Program-made: the position numbers and the translations under genes
DNA from: Pelobates cultripes
Taxonomy: Eukaryota > Chordata > Amphibia > Anura > Pelobatidae
Assembly: GCA_933207985.1 (NCBI GenBank)
Contig: OW240921.1
Span: 113,973,941-114,037,940, forward strand
Length of the DNA stretch: 64,000 bases
Direction of reading: 5' to 3'
Shown: positions 11,367 through 22,620 of the stretch, in pieces
Position numbering within the stretch: position 1 is the first letter of the stretch
Layout of the letters: the number at the start of each line of letters is the position of its first letter
The notes under the pieces: generated by a model
The model's input: only the letters and a program-made list of their open reading frames with translations
The model's database searches: none
Told to the model about the DNA's origin: nothing

Positions 11367-11590
11367 CACAATGAATTATGGGGCTGGCATAGATTTTTTT
11401 CCAGGGCTGCTTCGTATCCCCAGTCCGGCCCTGCCTGGCGGTCCTGGGGGTCCCGGACTGCTCTGGGAGTCCCGGACCCCACATTCCATTTGTGCACATA
11501 TAGATAGCGATTATCGCTATCTATAGGTTCACCTGTGGGGGCAGACTCGGGGGCCCACACTTTGAACTGTGTCAGGGGCCCCAAAATTTC
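11367..11590. other. GC-rich unique-looking segment
   Basis: The segment is rich in CCCGGAC motifs and contains a perfect small hairpin around 11503-11524 (ATAGATAGCGA/TCGCTATCTAT). No splice-site-flanked exon or protein similarity was seen. It is probably the left end of a transposon that carries the following minisatellites. Confidence 0.4.
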
Positions 11591-12065
11591 TGATGGCAGC
11601 CTTGGCAGAGTGTGTACAATGAATGCAGTGTGTGTAGTGAATGCAGAGTGTGCATAATGAATGCAGAGTGTGTATAGTGAATTTTGTGAGTGCAGAGTGT
11701 GTATAGTGAATGTAGCGTGTGTGTAGTGATTGCAGAGTGTGTATAATAATGCAGTGTGTGTAGTGAGTGCAGAGTGTGTATATTGAATGTAGTGTGTTTG
11801 TAATGAGTGCAGAGTGTGTATAATGAATGTAGTGTGTTTGTAGTAAGTGCAGATTGTGTGTAATGAATGCAGTGTGTGTGTGCTGGAAGATGCGTGTGTA
11901 ATGGAAGATGCGTGTGTGTGTGTGTTGAATGATGTGTGTGTGCTGGATGATGTGTGTGTGTGTGCTGGATGATGTGTGTGTGTGTGTGTGTGCGTGTGTG
12001 TGCTGGATGTTGTGTGTGTGTGTGTGCGCGCTGGATGATGTGTGCGTGTGCTGGATGATAGGAGG
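11591..12065 (+). repeat. GTGTGTAGTGAATGCAGA minisatellite
   Basis: Units of about 18-24 bp of the type GTGTGTATAATGAATGCAGA drift into longer GTGTGTGTGCTGGATGAT units toward the right. A closely related array is at 35970-36600 inside another element, followed there by the same kind of AT-rich then GC-rich sequence. The 276-residue minus-strand ORF across it is a repeat artefact (His/Thr). Confidence 0.9.
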
Positions 12066-12240
12066 GGAAGCATTTTTTAAAAAAATTTATGAGTTTATAT
12101 ATATTTTTTTTATTCCCCCTTTTCCTGCTTCTTACCTTTCCAGGGAGGGGAGAGATCACCTGGTGGTCCGGTGGTATGGTGGAGAGAGCCAGCCAGTGCA
12201 CACGGGGGCCCAGCACACTCTGTGTTCCCTCTCCAGGCCC
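12066..12240. other. Linker shared with the 36.6-36.85 kb element
   Basis: A T-rich stretch, then a TTACCTTTCCAGGGAGGGG-type motif and a GC-rich end resemble 36620-36850. This suggests that two copies of the same transposon family each carry a TG minisatellite. No gene seen. Confidence 0.45.
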
Positions 12241-12435
12241 TTTGTATATTTCATTCTTCCTACCACAACCTTTGTGTTTCTCTTACTTCCTCATCAGCCC
12301 CCTTTGTGTGTCTCTTTTCTCCTCACAGCCCTTTTGTGTCTCTTTCTTCCCCCCAGCCCCTTTGAGGGTCTCTTTCTTTCCCCCAGCCACTTTCTGTGTC
12401 TCTTTCTCCCACCACGAGCCCCTTTGCCTGGCTTT
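12241..12435 (+). repeat. CCCCTTTGTGTGTCTCTTTCTTCC minisatellite
   Basis: Six or so ~30 bp pyrimidine-rich units, strongly strand-asymmetric. Confidence 0.85.
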
Positions 12436-12845
12436 TTCCTCCCAAACACAACAGACATAGACATACAGGTACAAATACATACATGCACAAAGGCACAACC
12501 ATACAGGCACATAGTCATAAAAGGTACACAAACAAACACAGTCATTACAAGCAACCAGTCATGCACAGACAGTCATACACAGACATACAGGCAACCGGTC
12601 ATACAGAGACACACAGACGGTCATACAGAGACATGCAGACAGTCATACAGAGACATGAAGACAGAGGCATACATAGACATGAAAACACAGTCATACAGTG
12701 ACATAAAGAGAAAGTCATACAGAACAAGGCATAAAGACACAGTTATACAGAGACATATGGACACAGTCATACAGAGATTTACACACAGTCATACAGAGAC
12801 AAACAGACGAAAGTCATACAGAGACATACATAAACAGACATATAC
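12436..12845 (+). repeat. ACAGTCATACAGAGACAT minisatellite
   Basis: About 20 degenerate units of 18-20 bp. The 322-residue ORF across it reflects the repeat, not a gene. Confidence 0.9.
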
Positions 12846-13650
12846 TGCTAGTGGTGAGAGGAGGAGAGGGGTGGCTGCTAGTGATAGGGGGAGATAAGGG
12901 ATGGCTGCTAGTGATGAGAGGAAGATAAGGGATGGCTGCTAGTGATGGGAGGGAGAGAGGGGGATGGTTGCAAGTGATGGGAGGGAGAGAGGATGATAGC
13001 TGCTAGTAACAGAAAGGAGGATTGCTGTTAGTGACAGGGGTGAGATTGATGGTGGGTAGTAATGGGGAGAATGGGTGGCTGCTAGTGATGCAGGAGAAGG
13101 GGATGGCTGCTAGTGATAGGGGTGAGTGAAGGATGGCTGCTAGTGATGGGGAGAGGCGGATGGCTGCTAATGATGGGAGGGAGAGAGGGGGATGGTTGCA
13201 AGTGATGGGAGGGAGAGAGGATGATAGCTGCTAGTAACAGAAAGGAGGATTGCTGTTAGTGACAGGGGTGAGATTGATGGTGGGTAGTAATGGGGAGAAT
13301 GGGTGGCTGCTAGTGATGCAGGAGAAGGGGATGGCTGCTAGTGATAGGGGTGAGTGAAGGATGGCTGCTAGTGATGGGGAGAGGCGGATGGCTGCTAATG
13401 ATAGGGGAAAGGATGATGGCTGCTAGTGATGGGGGAAAGTGGATGGCTGCTAGTGATGGGGCAAAGGTGATGGCTGCTAGTCTTGGAAATAGGAGGATGG
13501 CTGCTGGTGGGGAGAAGGGGTGGCTGCTAGTGATGGGGGTGTGTGAAGGATGGCTTCTAGTGATGGGGGTGTGTGAGTGATGGCTTCTAGGGATAGGGGT
13601 GTGTGAGGGATGGCATCTAGTGATGGGGGAGAGGAAGCATAAGAAGAATA
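12846..13650 (+). repeat. GGATGGCTGCTAGTGATGGG minisatellite with 228 bp higher-order unit
   Basis: Roughly 30 bp units of GATGGCTGCTAGTGATGGGGAGAGG type. Two blocks beginning at 12945 and 13173 are nearly identical over ~220 bp, giving a 228 bp higher-order period and a recent duplication. ORFs on both strands are repeat artefacts. Confidence 0.93.
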
Positions 13651-14150
13651 GAAGTGAGGTGGCACTGTTGGACCAATAAAACACAGAGCTCCACATGAAC
13701 TATAAGATTTAGCTCTGTGGAGCTCTGTGCTAGATACATAATTATGTCATGAAAAAATAAATAAAACATGGCTGCTTTCCGTTGGTGGTGTAAGTAGCTG
13801 AAAAGAGATGTTCTTAGCTCTCCCTGCTCGGTAATCCTCTAGCAGGGTCTGACAGGAAGTGATGTAAAATGCCCAGCCCACTGCGGTCTTCACTCCTCAG
13901 TAAACTACCGCAGGGGAGAGTAGTGTGAGCAGGCACATCTCCTGCATCTTGACAGCCATTATACCACCAACAGCAGTGTATTGTGGGCGGCACTATGCTG
14001 GGGACTGGGAGAAATGAGGCAGCACAGCAACATTGCTCCCCCTGTGCCGGTCCTGCAGGATCACTAGCGGGAACGGCATTCCTGCTTTGGAAAAAGTGCA
14101 GGAACGCCGTTCCCATGTGTTCCTGCAGGACTCGAGCCTGCAGGCAGTCC
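13650..14150. other. Noncoding GC-moderate segment
   Basis: No exon or known repeat protein recognised. It contains self-complementary pieces such as GGAACGCCGTTCC at 14101-14113. It leads into the inverted-repeat element that follows and is probably part of it. Confidence 0.35.
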
Positions 14151-14735
14151 AGATCCGAAATGCCAGCAATTTCTCTTTGCACGAGATATACAGCAACCCC
14201 AGGCGATCGTTTCAGCCTTGTTAAGCATCATCAGTGAGGCATAGCTGATATCTCTCTAGGCACTATGAGCAAGGGGTCCACATCTGGATTACCTTTTAAA
14301 TTTATGGAGATCAAAAACGGGTCACAAGAGTATTCTGAGAACGGACAGCAGCTGAACTAACCTGCCCTTCAGTGGGTCCCCTGGTTTTTTGCTCTCCATA
14401 AGTTTAAAGGGTAATCCAGATGTGGACCCCTTGCTCACAGTGCCTAGAGAGATATCAGCTATCCATCACTGATGATGCCTAACAAGGCTGAAACGATCGC
14501 CTGGGGTTGCTGTATTTCTTGTGCAGAGAGAACTTGCTGGCATTTCGGATCTGGACTGCCCATATGGGTGGGACCAGTCTGATATGCTTCAGATATGTTC
14601 TCTCTGTAATGGCACAAGATGAGCTAAAACCAGCTTCAGTTCTGAGCAGGGACCCACCGAAGGGCAGGCTATTTCAGCTGCTGTCTGTTCTCAGAATACT
14701 CTTGTGACCCGTTTTTTGCTCTTCATCAGTTATTC
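14150..14735. repeat. Compound inverted repeat with two hammerhead-like motifs
   Basis: Arms at about 14152-14320 and 14395-14555 are inverted copies. A second pair (14310-14390 with 14635-14725) overlaps them. Each main arm encodes, in the outward sense, CTGATGATGC, a loop, GGCTGAAACGATCG. The CTGATGA and GAAAC core boxes of a hammerhead ribozyme are present, but no proper U-H cleavage step or helix I was found, so they look decayed. The architecture fits paired Penelope-like terminal repeats. Confidence 0.6.
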
Positions 14736-14744
14736 AGCAGAGCT

Positions 14745-15715
14745 CCACTAAAAAGGGGTAATTAAACAATAAGTGAGACAAATACAAAAAGTTACAAGAG
14801 GAATAGGTTGGTGAGCCCACAGAGACAACAGGTGACCCTTCAAGAATGATGGACGCAACACGGCACCCTGACTTCATTGAGGAACAGACTGACCTGCTCT
14901 CCAGGCTCAACAAAATATTTGATTATTTCTGGCAGAAGCTAGAGGACAGAATGCATCAGTCCGACCCAGTGCAGCCGCAGGTACACCCACCTCCACAGCC
15001 GATTGCGCCCCCGCAGCAAATATTCGCGGCCCTGACAGGCACGAAGGACACAAAATGGCGGCGAGGTGGGAGACTCCCATCCCTCCGACAGCAGGTGGCA
15101 CGCAGGCGGAAACCCCCCTGAGCCAAAGCTGGGACTTTTAAAGTGCCTGAGAATCGCCAGAGGTGGCTTAATGCTGGATCACATGGTGAGCCTGTACAGA
15201 GCTGGAACATCCAGAGCCTGCCTATCTTGATGTACGACTGGACCTTGCTTTGCTCTAAGTCGGCGTGGAATGAGCTTGGATCCCAGATCAGACACTAAAA
15301 GACATAATACCACTCACATTTCCTCTCCTCACTGTGTATGCCGGGAGACTTCCCTCCTAATTCCTAACTTCCTAGGTGTCTACATCTCTGTAGGCTGGGA
15401 CTTACACATATTGTTGTCCCACCAACCTGGGAACCTCCTAGAGAACTCATTCTACCCATTTAAGCATAGTTATAGCTCCCTCTTTAACACCCTCTACCCT
15501 ATCGGGCTTAATCTGACGCACACAGTATGTTTCTCCAAAGCCAAAATGCTTTTCTTCTCAAGTCACACTGTGTCCATCTTTCTTGTTAATTATTGTAAAA
15601 TATGCTGAAATATCTCTATGCATATTCTGGTTTGCAATTTATCTAATGTACCCTGTGATACCTTTATTCACTTCAAACACAACAAAAATAAAGAATAATA
15701 AAAAAAGATAGATGT
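14745..15715 (+). mobile_element. L1/Tx1-like LINE remnant (ORF1 start plus 3' tail)
   Basis: From 14846 an ORF begins MMDATRHPDFIEEQTDLLSR... with a coiled-coil-like start (LSRLNKIFDYFWQKLEDRM) followed by a Pro-rich stretch, similar in style to frog L1/Tx1 ORF1 leader regions. It is followed at once by non-coding sequence and ends in AATAAAGAATAATAAAAAAAG at 15690-15710. The ORF2 part is absent. Its left neighbour (14752-14815) also occurs at 48425-48490, which suggests insertion into an older repeat. Confidence 0.5.
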
Positions 15716-16340
15716 GAGATCATTGTGAGATACAAAAATAATTCTAATATACTCCTGTTAACTGTAGCTACATATTCTAATTACCAGTGACTTCATCAGC
15801 ACTGTTACATAAAGCCTTCAGAGTCACTGGATACTTTGTGATAATGTGTTTAGCTAGTGTTAAATTCTGCCCATTTCCCCTATATTTATAGACTCCACCT
15901 CGTGGAGCACTACTGATTTAGCAAATCTGTGTCATATTATTCATTACCATATTATTATTTGTCTCCTTATTGGGATTTAGCTTTTTTATTTTTTTTTTTA
16001 TGCGGCGGTGCTAATATAGATTTCCATCCCGGGTGCAAAATAACCTAATTCACATTGTTTGTCTTTGATAAGCTACATACTGACTTAAATCAACTATTTT
16101 TATTTTTATTGTTTATTCACTATTTTATTCCTAACATCATACATTTCATGAACATATATTCCAATATCCTTGGCTTGTTTTTCTCATAAAACAAAACAGT
16201 ATAAAATAAAATCAATTTAAGAAAACAATGAATTTAAAATGAAACAATAAACATTTTTATATAAAGTTTTTATTTGTGTTGGTTATTTATGCTGCAATTT
16301 AAATCATTTAAAATCATTTAAAAATTATCATTATTAGTAG
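15716..16340. other. AT-rich flank, 3' of copy B
   Basis: No gene seen. The part from 16100 to 16300 matches 48965-49130, which is the equivalent flank of copy D, so this is the left edge of the duplicated B/D unit. Confidence 0.6.
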
Positions 16341-16400
16341 TAAAGCACTGTAAAGCGCTACGGAATTTGTTGGTGCAATATAAATAATAACAGAATAATT
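16340..16400 (-). repeat. Short interspersed repeat (TATTTATA...GCGCTTTACAG type)
   Basis: On the minus strand it reads TTATTATTTATATTGCACC, then a CCGTAGCGCTTTACAGTGC core. The same sequence in plus orientation is at 62365-62430. It appears to be a short abundant interspersed repeat; its class is not clear from two copies. Confidence 0.55.
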
Positions 16401-17054
16401 GATATAACAGTATATATTCCACAAGCAACATGGTAGATTTTGACAGTCCTGCCCAAAAGCTCACAATCTAAAGAAATGTTCCAAAGAACATACATGTTAA
16501 AGATAATTTCTTTCGATCTATAACTGTGTGAATGAAGCATGCTGAGAAAAATATGATAGATTTTTTTATTTTTAAAGATTGGTTTTAATGCCATATTTAG
16601 CTATAACAATTGTGCCAATCTTAACATCATAAAAACTTTGCATAATTGCAAACATTTTGAGTGCAGAAATTACCCTGAACCAACCCTCAGCTCGGAAAGG
16701 GACTTACAGCTACAATGATGTTTTAGAAATTATTGCAGTTATAAGTCAGCCCACCAGACCTGTCACTCAGGCAGGTGGAACATTTAGTTCCAGGCTAACT
16801 TAATCAGTGTTGTCCATATTTTGCACAGCATGCAATATGTGCACACAACATCTGAGCTCATGTTCATTCCCAGATAGAGATTCGTAAGTCACTTCCCTAC
16901 TGAAATAGGGTCTGTCTACCACTGCATTATGCGTTGTCAATAGCAAGCATTAGGAATGTTAAAAGGGTTACTTAGTTTGTTGATATAATTTTCATTAGTG
17001 TACTATCTAAATAATTTTGAAAAGAGGGAATCCATTTTTAAGTATGCATTCCCT

Positions 17055-17134
17055 TTAACCCCTTAAGGACCAAACTTCTGGAATAAAAGGAAATCATGAC
17101 ATGTCACACATGTCATGTGTCCTTAAGGGGTTAA
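17055..17134. mobile_element. 72 bp palindromic MITE with TTAA target duplication
   Basis: TTAA (17055-17058) and TTAA (17131-17134) flank a 72 bp element with ends CCCCTTAAGGAC and GTCCTTAAGGGG. An almost identical copy in opposite orientation is at 62092-62163. A TTAA target fits piggyBac or Kolobok superfamilies. It lies just downstream of copy B's stop codon, outside the coding region. Confidence 0.8.
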
Positions 17135-17160
17135 GATGGAATATTCGGTGAAGTCACAAA

Positions 17161-17596
17161 TTAAACAAGTATATTGCTCTTTTTTAAGGCCTTAATAAAA
17201 AACATATGTTCCAAATATGTTGTATCATTGCGCATTTTGCTTTCTATCACTTCAAGATGTTCGATAACAAATCCTGCATCTCTCAGAGCCTCCTCTATTG
17301 ACTTTTTATCAGATGTTAATATGTGATATTTGCTCCCATCCACAGTATAATATTTTCCATTAAATAATCCAATTAGAAGTAGATGCCCACCCAGTTTTAG
17401 CAAGCATGACACTTTTTTCAGGTTCCGGCAGTATTCGTCTAGATCTTCAGAAACCAGATGGAAAACATACAAACTGACCATGCAGTCTGCTTTTGGTAGA
17501 ACCACTGGATCTGTAATGTTTTCCTTGGTAAAATCACATTTTAAAATGTGTGAGATATTTCTTCTTAAAGCATTTTCCATTTCATTGCCCTTGAAG
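17161..17596 (-). CDS. nnmt-like: Copy B exon 3
   Basis: Acceptor ...ATATTTTTCAG precedes 17596. It encodes the C-terminal 145 residues, with PVVLPKADCMVS, the CLLKLGGHLLL strand and the C-terminal YLEHMFFIKALKKS. The TAA stop is at 17163-17161. The homologous exon in copy D (49968-50398) has a 5-bp deletion; copies A and C have no such exon. Confidence 0.93.
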
Positions 17597-20500
17597 CTGA
17601 AAAATATAACCAGGTGGCTAAAAGTTTAATACATACATACAATGGAGACACATATAACACGTGATCTGTAGCATGTCTTTATAAGGAGCATTGATTTGTT
17701 CTGTTTTGTTTTTACTTATTTGGAAATTAGTTTTGCTAAATTGCTCAACATATCTATTAGACTTGTGCAAATGTTCAGTTTATCCATAAACATTATGAGT
17801 AATCTGAGAATTAACTGATTTGTTCATATCAAAACCCCTCAATTTGTTTTAAGCGGATGAGCTGTTTCCGTTAGTGTTGCATTTCAGAGTTGGATTTTCC
17901 ATTTATTTTCAGAATAAATCAATTATTTTGAATACGCATCAAAGTCATTTTTTTCAGACAAATCAATGTGTTGAATTTTTTCACAAATCTAGTATTTATT
18001 TGCCAATAGGTAAATGGATTTCCGGAAATGCCATGTAATATATAATGATTCTAACAATGCATGTTGTGAAGTTGTGTTGCTACATATATTATGTCATAAA
18101 AAGAAACATCATATGAAGCCATATTACCACTCACATAGTCATGTGGCCTTGTTAATGTTTATGACTGATATACCTAAATTATGTTGTCTTTCTTCTGGTA
18201 AAGCACATCTTCATAATAAAATAACTAAAATGGGAGAAAAATGGGAGCACATGTCTCTAGAATTTCATAGACCGTTTTTATGTTGTAATTCTGTTCAAAA
18301 CCAGTAGCCTGAAAACACTGCTTAGGTGGTGTTGCCCTACAGCTCTGAACGGGGGCTCAGAAGACTTCCCCTCGGTCTGGACGGCAACCAACTTTTTAAG
18401 GGCTATCAATCAACTGTTTGTTGATATTGCTACAGAATAAAAATCCTTACTAACAGATACCATAGCCTGTCATTCTAGGCTAGAGGTAAGCAAGAATTAA
18501 CCCAATTTTGTTTCTTATTGTTTCTGTGCATATACCTCCGTTTTTTTTCATGATTTTGTGCATCTTCCATTCTGGGATTTTGCAATATTGAGAATGTTTT
18601 GTATCTATTGTGTTGGTCATTTTTTCTTTTATTGTATTAGTATTAAAAATTTACTTTTAAACTCTTATCAACTACTACTAGGTCTGGTTAATTTCACCCA
18701 CTTTTTTCTGTTTGGCATGTTTTCATAATAAATTATCACTGTGATTGGCATGGAAGCATGTCCATAGGAGCAATTGGGCCTAAGAACCATCACTTTTTCG
18801 TTCAAGAAAAAAGTTAATAAATAAAACAAATCTATCACAAGTGGTAAGAGTGTCTAATGTTTATTTTCGGATGGGAATATTTAACTTTGCTTCTACAAAG
18901 AAACACTGTAAGCACCACAACCATTAGAGAGAAGAGTTACAGTATATGTAAACAGTATTCAAAACATGTGTATGTATATATTTAGGTAAACATATTTCTG
19001 CCTATATTGATGACCTGGATTAGCACCTGGGTGCAAGTAATGCATTTATGATATAGATGTGTGTATAAGGGGTAGGATGCACAAATATGCAAATATTTAC
19101 ACGAGGGACTAGGAATCTAAATATATCTGGGGTAATGCAGAGCTTGTTACTATGGTGTTGATATATAGATGACATATTATTGGTTTGGAAGGGGGTGTAT
19201 TATCTTGCAATAATTTTAGTAATTACATTGAGTATCATGAACATTCTCTACACATTTTAGTTTAGAACGCTTTATTTTTTGTCACTCTTTTATAACAGGT
19301 AGACTGAAGAAAGAGTAATAGGATTAAAAACTGACTTATAGAGAAGCTTTTTGGATGAAAAAGTTTTTGAAAAACTGACTAATCCAATGGCCTACATATG
19401 AAATTTGATTTGTGGTGTCATGATTAATTTGGGACTAATTTATACCACCTGTGAAAGATTTCTATAACACTTAAAAAAAGTCGGGTGGGGGGTTATTGTT
19501 AATTTAATTTTTATTTTTTTATTTTTTACTTTTTATTTTTCTCTTTTTTTCACTTCACATCCTTATTCTGCAAACATAAAATGTGCGTTTTCATTATTTT
19601 CATAAACTATTCCTGAGAGTTTTGCTTTGGTGAGGTTGTGAAATGTATTGATATGGAGCTCTGTAGTACACTCATACACACTGAACATTGCGGATAGCAT
19701 TATTTCTGTGGAGCTTTGTGATACACGCATATACACCATGATTTAAGTTTACAGTGAGTTGTATTACTTGGGATCTCTGTGATACACTCATGCAAATTGT
19801 GGGGAGGTGTTGTCAAGGTTTGATTTGGGCTCAAGCTTCTGGTGTCTTTGAAACCTAGAAACCCAACAATGTCTCTGTGGCAGACACTCCCTAAACAAGC
19901 TAAATGTTTGGCCTATGTTGGGCATAGCAAAGCAACCTAACCTGAAAGAGGTGCATAGACATGAAAAAAAATCATGTCTATGCTTTGCACTACTATTGAA
20001 GAGACCGATATCAGGATTTCCCAAAAATCTACCTCTTTATTTGATATTATAAAAATTAAACATAATAAATAGGCATAAATGAATATGTAAAAATAAACAT
20101 ACTTAATGAACATAGTATATCAAAAAAACTAGACACATTTTGCGTCTCCCCTAAAGGTTTTTCGATAGGATCACAAAATTTAGACACAATTTTACTGATA
20201 ATTTATAGTGTGGCTTTGTATCTGAAAAATAATCTATTTATTCATCTTTTTGTAGATTGATGACAAAATGTTATCATAACAGTACTCTATATTAGAGAAG
20301 TGGAGGACTGTTTTTTGTATTACAGATGTTCCTCCTTTACCGAGCAGGTTCCGCTCTTACGAGTCTTCATAAAATGAATTGGTCAGTAGTGAGCATGCGC
20401 TAGAGGAAAGGTCTATGTCGAGGGAAATTCCCTGAACACAGACCATCTCACTAGCACAGGAAATCCTTCAAATCTATGTTAGAGGAAAATTCCCCGAGCA

Positions 20501-21635
20501 TAGACTAGCTCTCCATAGCAAGGAAACCCTTTAACTTAATGGTGAATCTCAGCGCCTCCGAGCTGGTTGTAACTCTCAGCTGTTGTTATGCAAGTAAGTT
20601 GCAAAGTGAAGACTACCTGTATTACATTTTACTAAAGAGTCTTTAAGAATCAATATCTATATAGAGAGACTCATCCATTCTTTCGGGACATGTGAACGTC
20701 TATGTAACAGAAAATGTAAACAATAAATGAATAGTCAAAAAGAACAGAATTCTGTCCCTGATCGACTAAATTGATATAGTTGCCTTCCAGTTCTCTATTA
20801 TTTCTCTAAATAACTTGTTAAAATATATTTCAGAAAAGTTAAAGCACATATATTTTATTCAATATTCATCAAAAACATGGCTGGTAGCTAGAGTCTTACC
20901 TTGAACCTTGCAATTCTGACATAATCGATAAGACGTGAGTCCAGTCATAGTTTTTAGACTCCTTATGCTTCCATTTCACTAGTTCCTTCACACAGAGATC
21001 ACTAAATTCTAAAATAGTAATGTCTCTGAAAAACTCAAAAATGGGCAATAGATGGTGGATATGACAGCCACCAGAAATATCAATCAAATAGTCTCCTTGA
21101 ATTTGACCTGCGTAGAAAAATACCCAAGATAAAAAATAAATAAATAAACCAACAAAGCAAAAAAAGCTTTCCTTTGTTTATTATCTGGTTTCTTCATCTT
21201 TACAACTCTACTTCCAAGCTACCCAACAAGGCTTTTCTATGGTTGATCATTTTTTTTAAGAATTAAGACTTCATTATACGAACTTTAAAAAAAAAAAAAA
21301 ACCTAAGAAAACATTTAGTTTGGAAGCATTATACAAATACAAACTTGTTTCACACTTAACCTGATTGGGGGGCCTCCTGGAGGCTAACACTTCTAGACAA
21401 GCTGTAGGTTTTCATTCCTTTTGTACTGATTTCTACCACAGACCTGTTGATGCTCATTACGTTAATTGTCCTCCTGCTACTCGTTGACAGGCTGTGCATA
21501 GTGCTAATACCATTACACAAAAAGTGCATTACCTCTGGTGTATTAAGCTACTCTTTTCTTTTTAACTCATTGTTTTACTATGATGTCCTGAAATGCCTGT
21601 ATGTTACTCTATGCACTGCAAAATATAAAAAATTG

Positions 21636-21670
<35 letters not shown>

Positions 21671-21876
21671 CCAATGAGAATGTGTAGTGTTTTTTAAATG
21701 TATTAATGTATTAAACATAGCATACCTTGCCCTGCCACTTTATAAAGCTGTTCAACTGGAAATCTCACAGTCTCTTCAGTGATATATTTTTCACTTGTTC
21801 CAGAAAAATATGTATTAAACAAGTCTGTTGGTTCCCATTCATGTAGATGATAGCGTTTGTGAGAACTGGGGTCCAT
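17161..21876 (-). CDS. nnmt-like: NNMT/INMT-like N-methyltransferase, copy B (intact, three exons)
   Basis: Exons join as 21876-21726, 21107-20900 and 17596-17161 (minus): 151 + 208 + 436 = 795 bp, 264 codons plus stop, with no frameshift. Human NNMT is also 264 residues, and the exon phases fit. All boundaries are GT-AG. This family transfers a methyl group from S-adenosylmethionine to pyridine or amine nitrogen in the cytosol. Visible features: N-terminal MDPSSHKRYHLHEWEPTD, motif I YLIDISGGCHIHHLL (usual DIGSGP altered to DISGGC), ILEFSD after strand 2, LPKADCMVSL, LLKLGGHLLLIG. By-eye alignment to human NNMT puts Leu at Tyr20 and Gly at Asp197, both ligand-site positions, so the substrate may not be nicotinamide. 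It is the only intact member of the local cluster. Expression is not shown. Confidence 0.9.
17600..20895 (-). other. Copy B intron 2
   Basis: 3.3 kb between exons 2 and 3. The part at 18950-20265 matches 33705-34690 in unit C, while unit A has lost it. Around 17757-17990 lies a short repeat starting TTAGACTTGTGCAAATG and ending CACAAATCTAG, a hAT-like nonautonomous element; a related piece is at 50450-50625 beside copy D. No additional exon was recognised. Confidence 0.7.
20900..21107 (-). CDS. nnmt-like: Copy B exon 2
   Basis: Acceptor ...TTTTTCTACGCAG precedes 21107, and donor GTAAGA follows 20900. The length is 208 bp, matching my recollection of NNMT/INMT exon 2. It encodes residues 51-119, including SAM-binding motif I (residues 58-71) and the ILEFSD segment. 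The ORF reads open through, and a Ser codon is split at the exon 2/3 junction. Confidence 0.92.
21726..21876 (-). CDS. nnmt-like: Copy B exon 1
   Basis: The ATG is the revcomp of CAT at 21874-21876, with 50 codons plus one base, followed by donor GTATG at 21725-21721. The start is chosen because the same ATG and protein start (MDPSS) are conserved in copies A and C and lie 47 bp below a TATA box. Codon 51 (Gly) is split across intron 1 (21108-21725, 618 bp). Confidence 0.92.
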
Positions 21877-21922
21877 TCTGAATGCCTGTGGTGTTGTATG
21901 ATGATAATGTCACCAGCAAGCT

Positions 21923-21930
21923 GTTATATA
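21923..21930 (-). promoter_or_regulatory. TATA box of copy B
   Basis: TATATAAC lies 47 bp upstream of the ATG, implying a 5' UTR of about 15-25 nt. The surrounding AGTATATAACAGC...GCTGGTGACATTATCATCAT block is conserved in copies A (6593-6600) and C (38611-38618). A TGAGTCA AP-1-type motif lies at 21992-21998 and is also conserved in all three. Confidence 0.65.
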
Positions 21931-21999
21931 CTTTGTTATTTAACATTATCAGTTAGTGGATCCTGTTGACTAACTGACATGAGACTTATCATGAGTCAG

Positions 22000-22620
22000 T
22001 GCAAGTCAATGTCAACATGTTTATATATTACAATGTGCTAATGACTTCAGCTGACCAAATTATTTATTTTTTAAGTAATCACTAGGATAACCTCTTAAAT
22101 GTTACACTGATCTCTTACAGTGTTATTTACTAAAGAGTGAAATGTGACCAACATACAATAGAAATGCAACATTTGATCCAAAATACCCTACATTTTGTAA
22201 TTCTCTTGTCAATGTGTGATGATTTTAGGAAGGAAGTATTTTGGGGCCTCCTTTATCAATACAGCATTAGGGAAAAACTGAAATCCAACCTAACCTTCAG
22301 GGGTCAGCAGAATGCAGCACAGAATTGTTAGACACTCTCTACCTTCCAGAAAAATATCCAGCTATCAAATGTGTGCCCCTTGATTTTCAAGTCACAGAAA
22401 AAGTCAAAATGTATCTCTCTCTCTAGCTCTGCAAATAAATAAAAAAACAATTAACAAATAAGCAAAGTCAAAAAAGTATACCCTAGTTGTGGTCGGCAAC
22501 CTTCGTCACTCCAGATGTTGTGGACTACATCTCTCCTGATGCTTTGCCAGCATTATGCCTGTAAGAGCATTATGGCAAGTGTAGTCTACAGCATCTGGGG
22601 TTGTTTACCCCTGCGCAGAG
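22000..22620. other. Upstream flank of copy B
   Basis: Noncoding. It matches 6700-8050 and 38700-40130 apart from the 0.8 kb solo LTR present in those two, so 22368-22382 preserves the empty insertion site. The right part contains the AGCATTATG inverted repeat seen also in units A and C. Confidence 0.75.

Noticed and set aside
11243..12897. 276- and 322-codon ORFs
   Set aside because: Low-complexity products of tandem repeats; no codon bias or similarity.
12436..13650. CRISPR-like array
   Set aside because: Units are contiguous degenerate minisatellites without unique spacers, and the DNA is eukaryotic.
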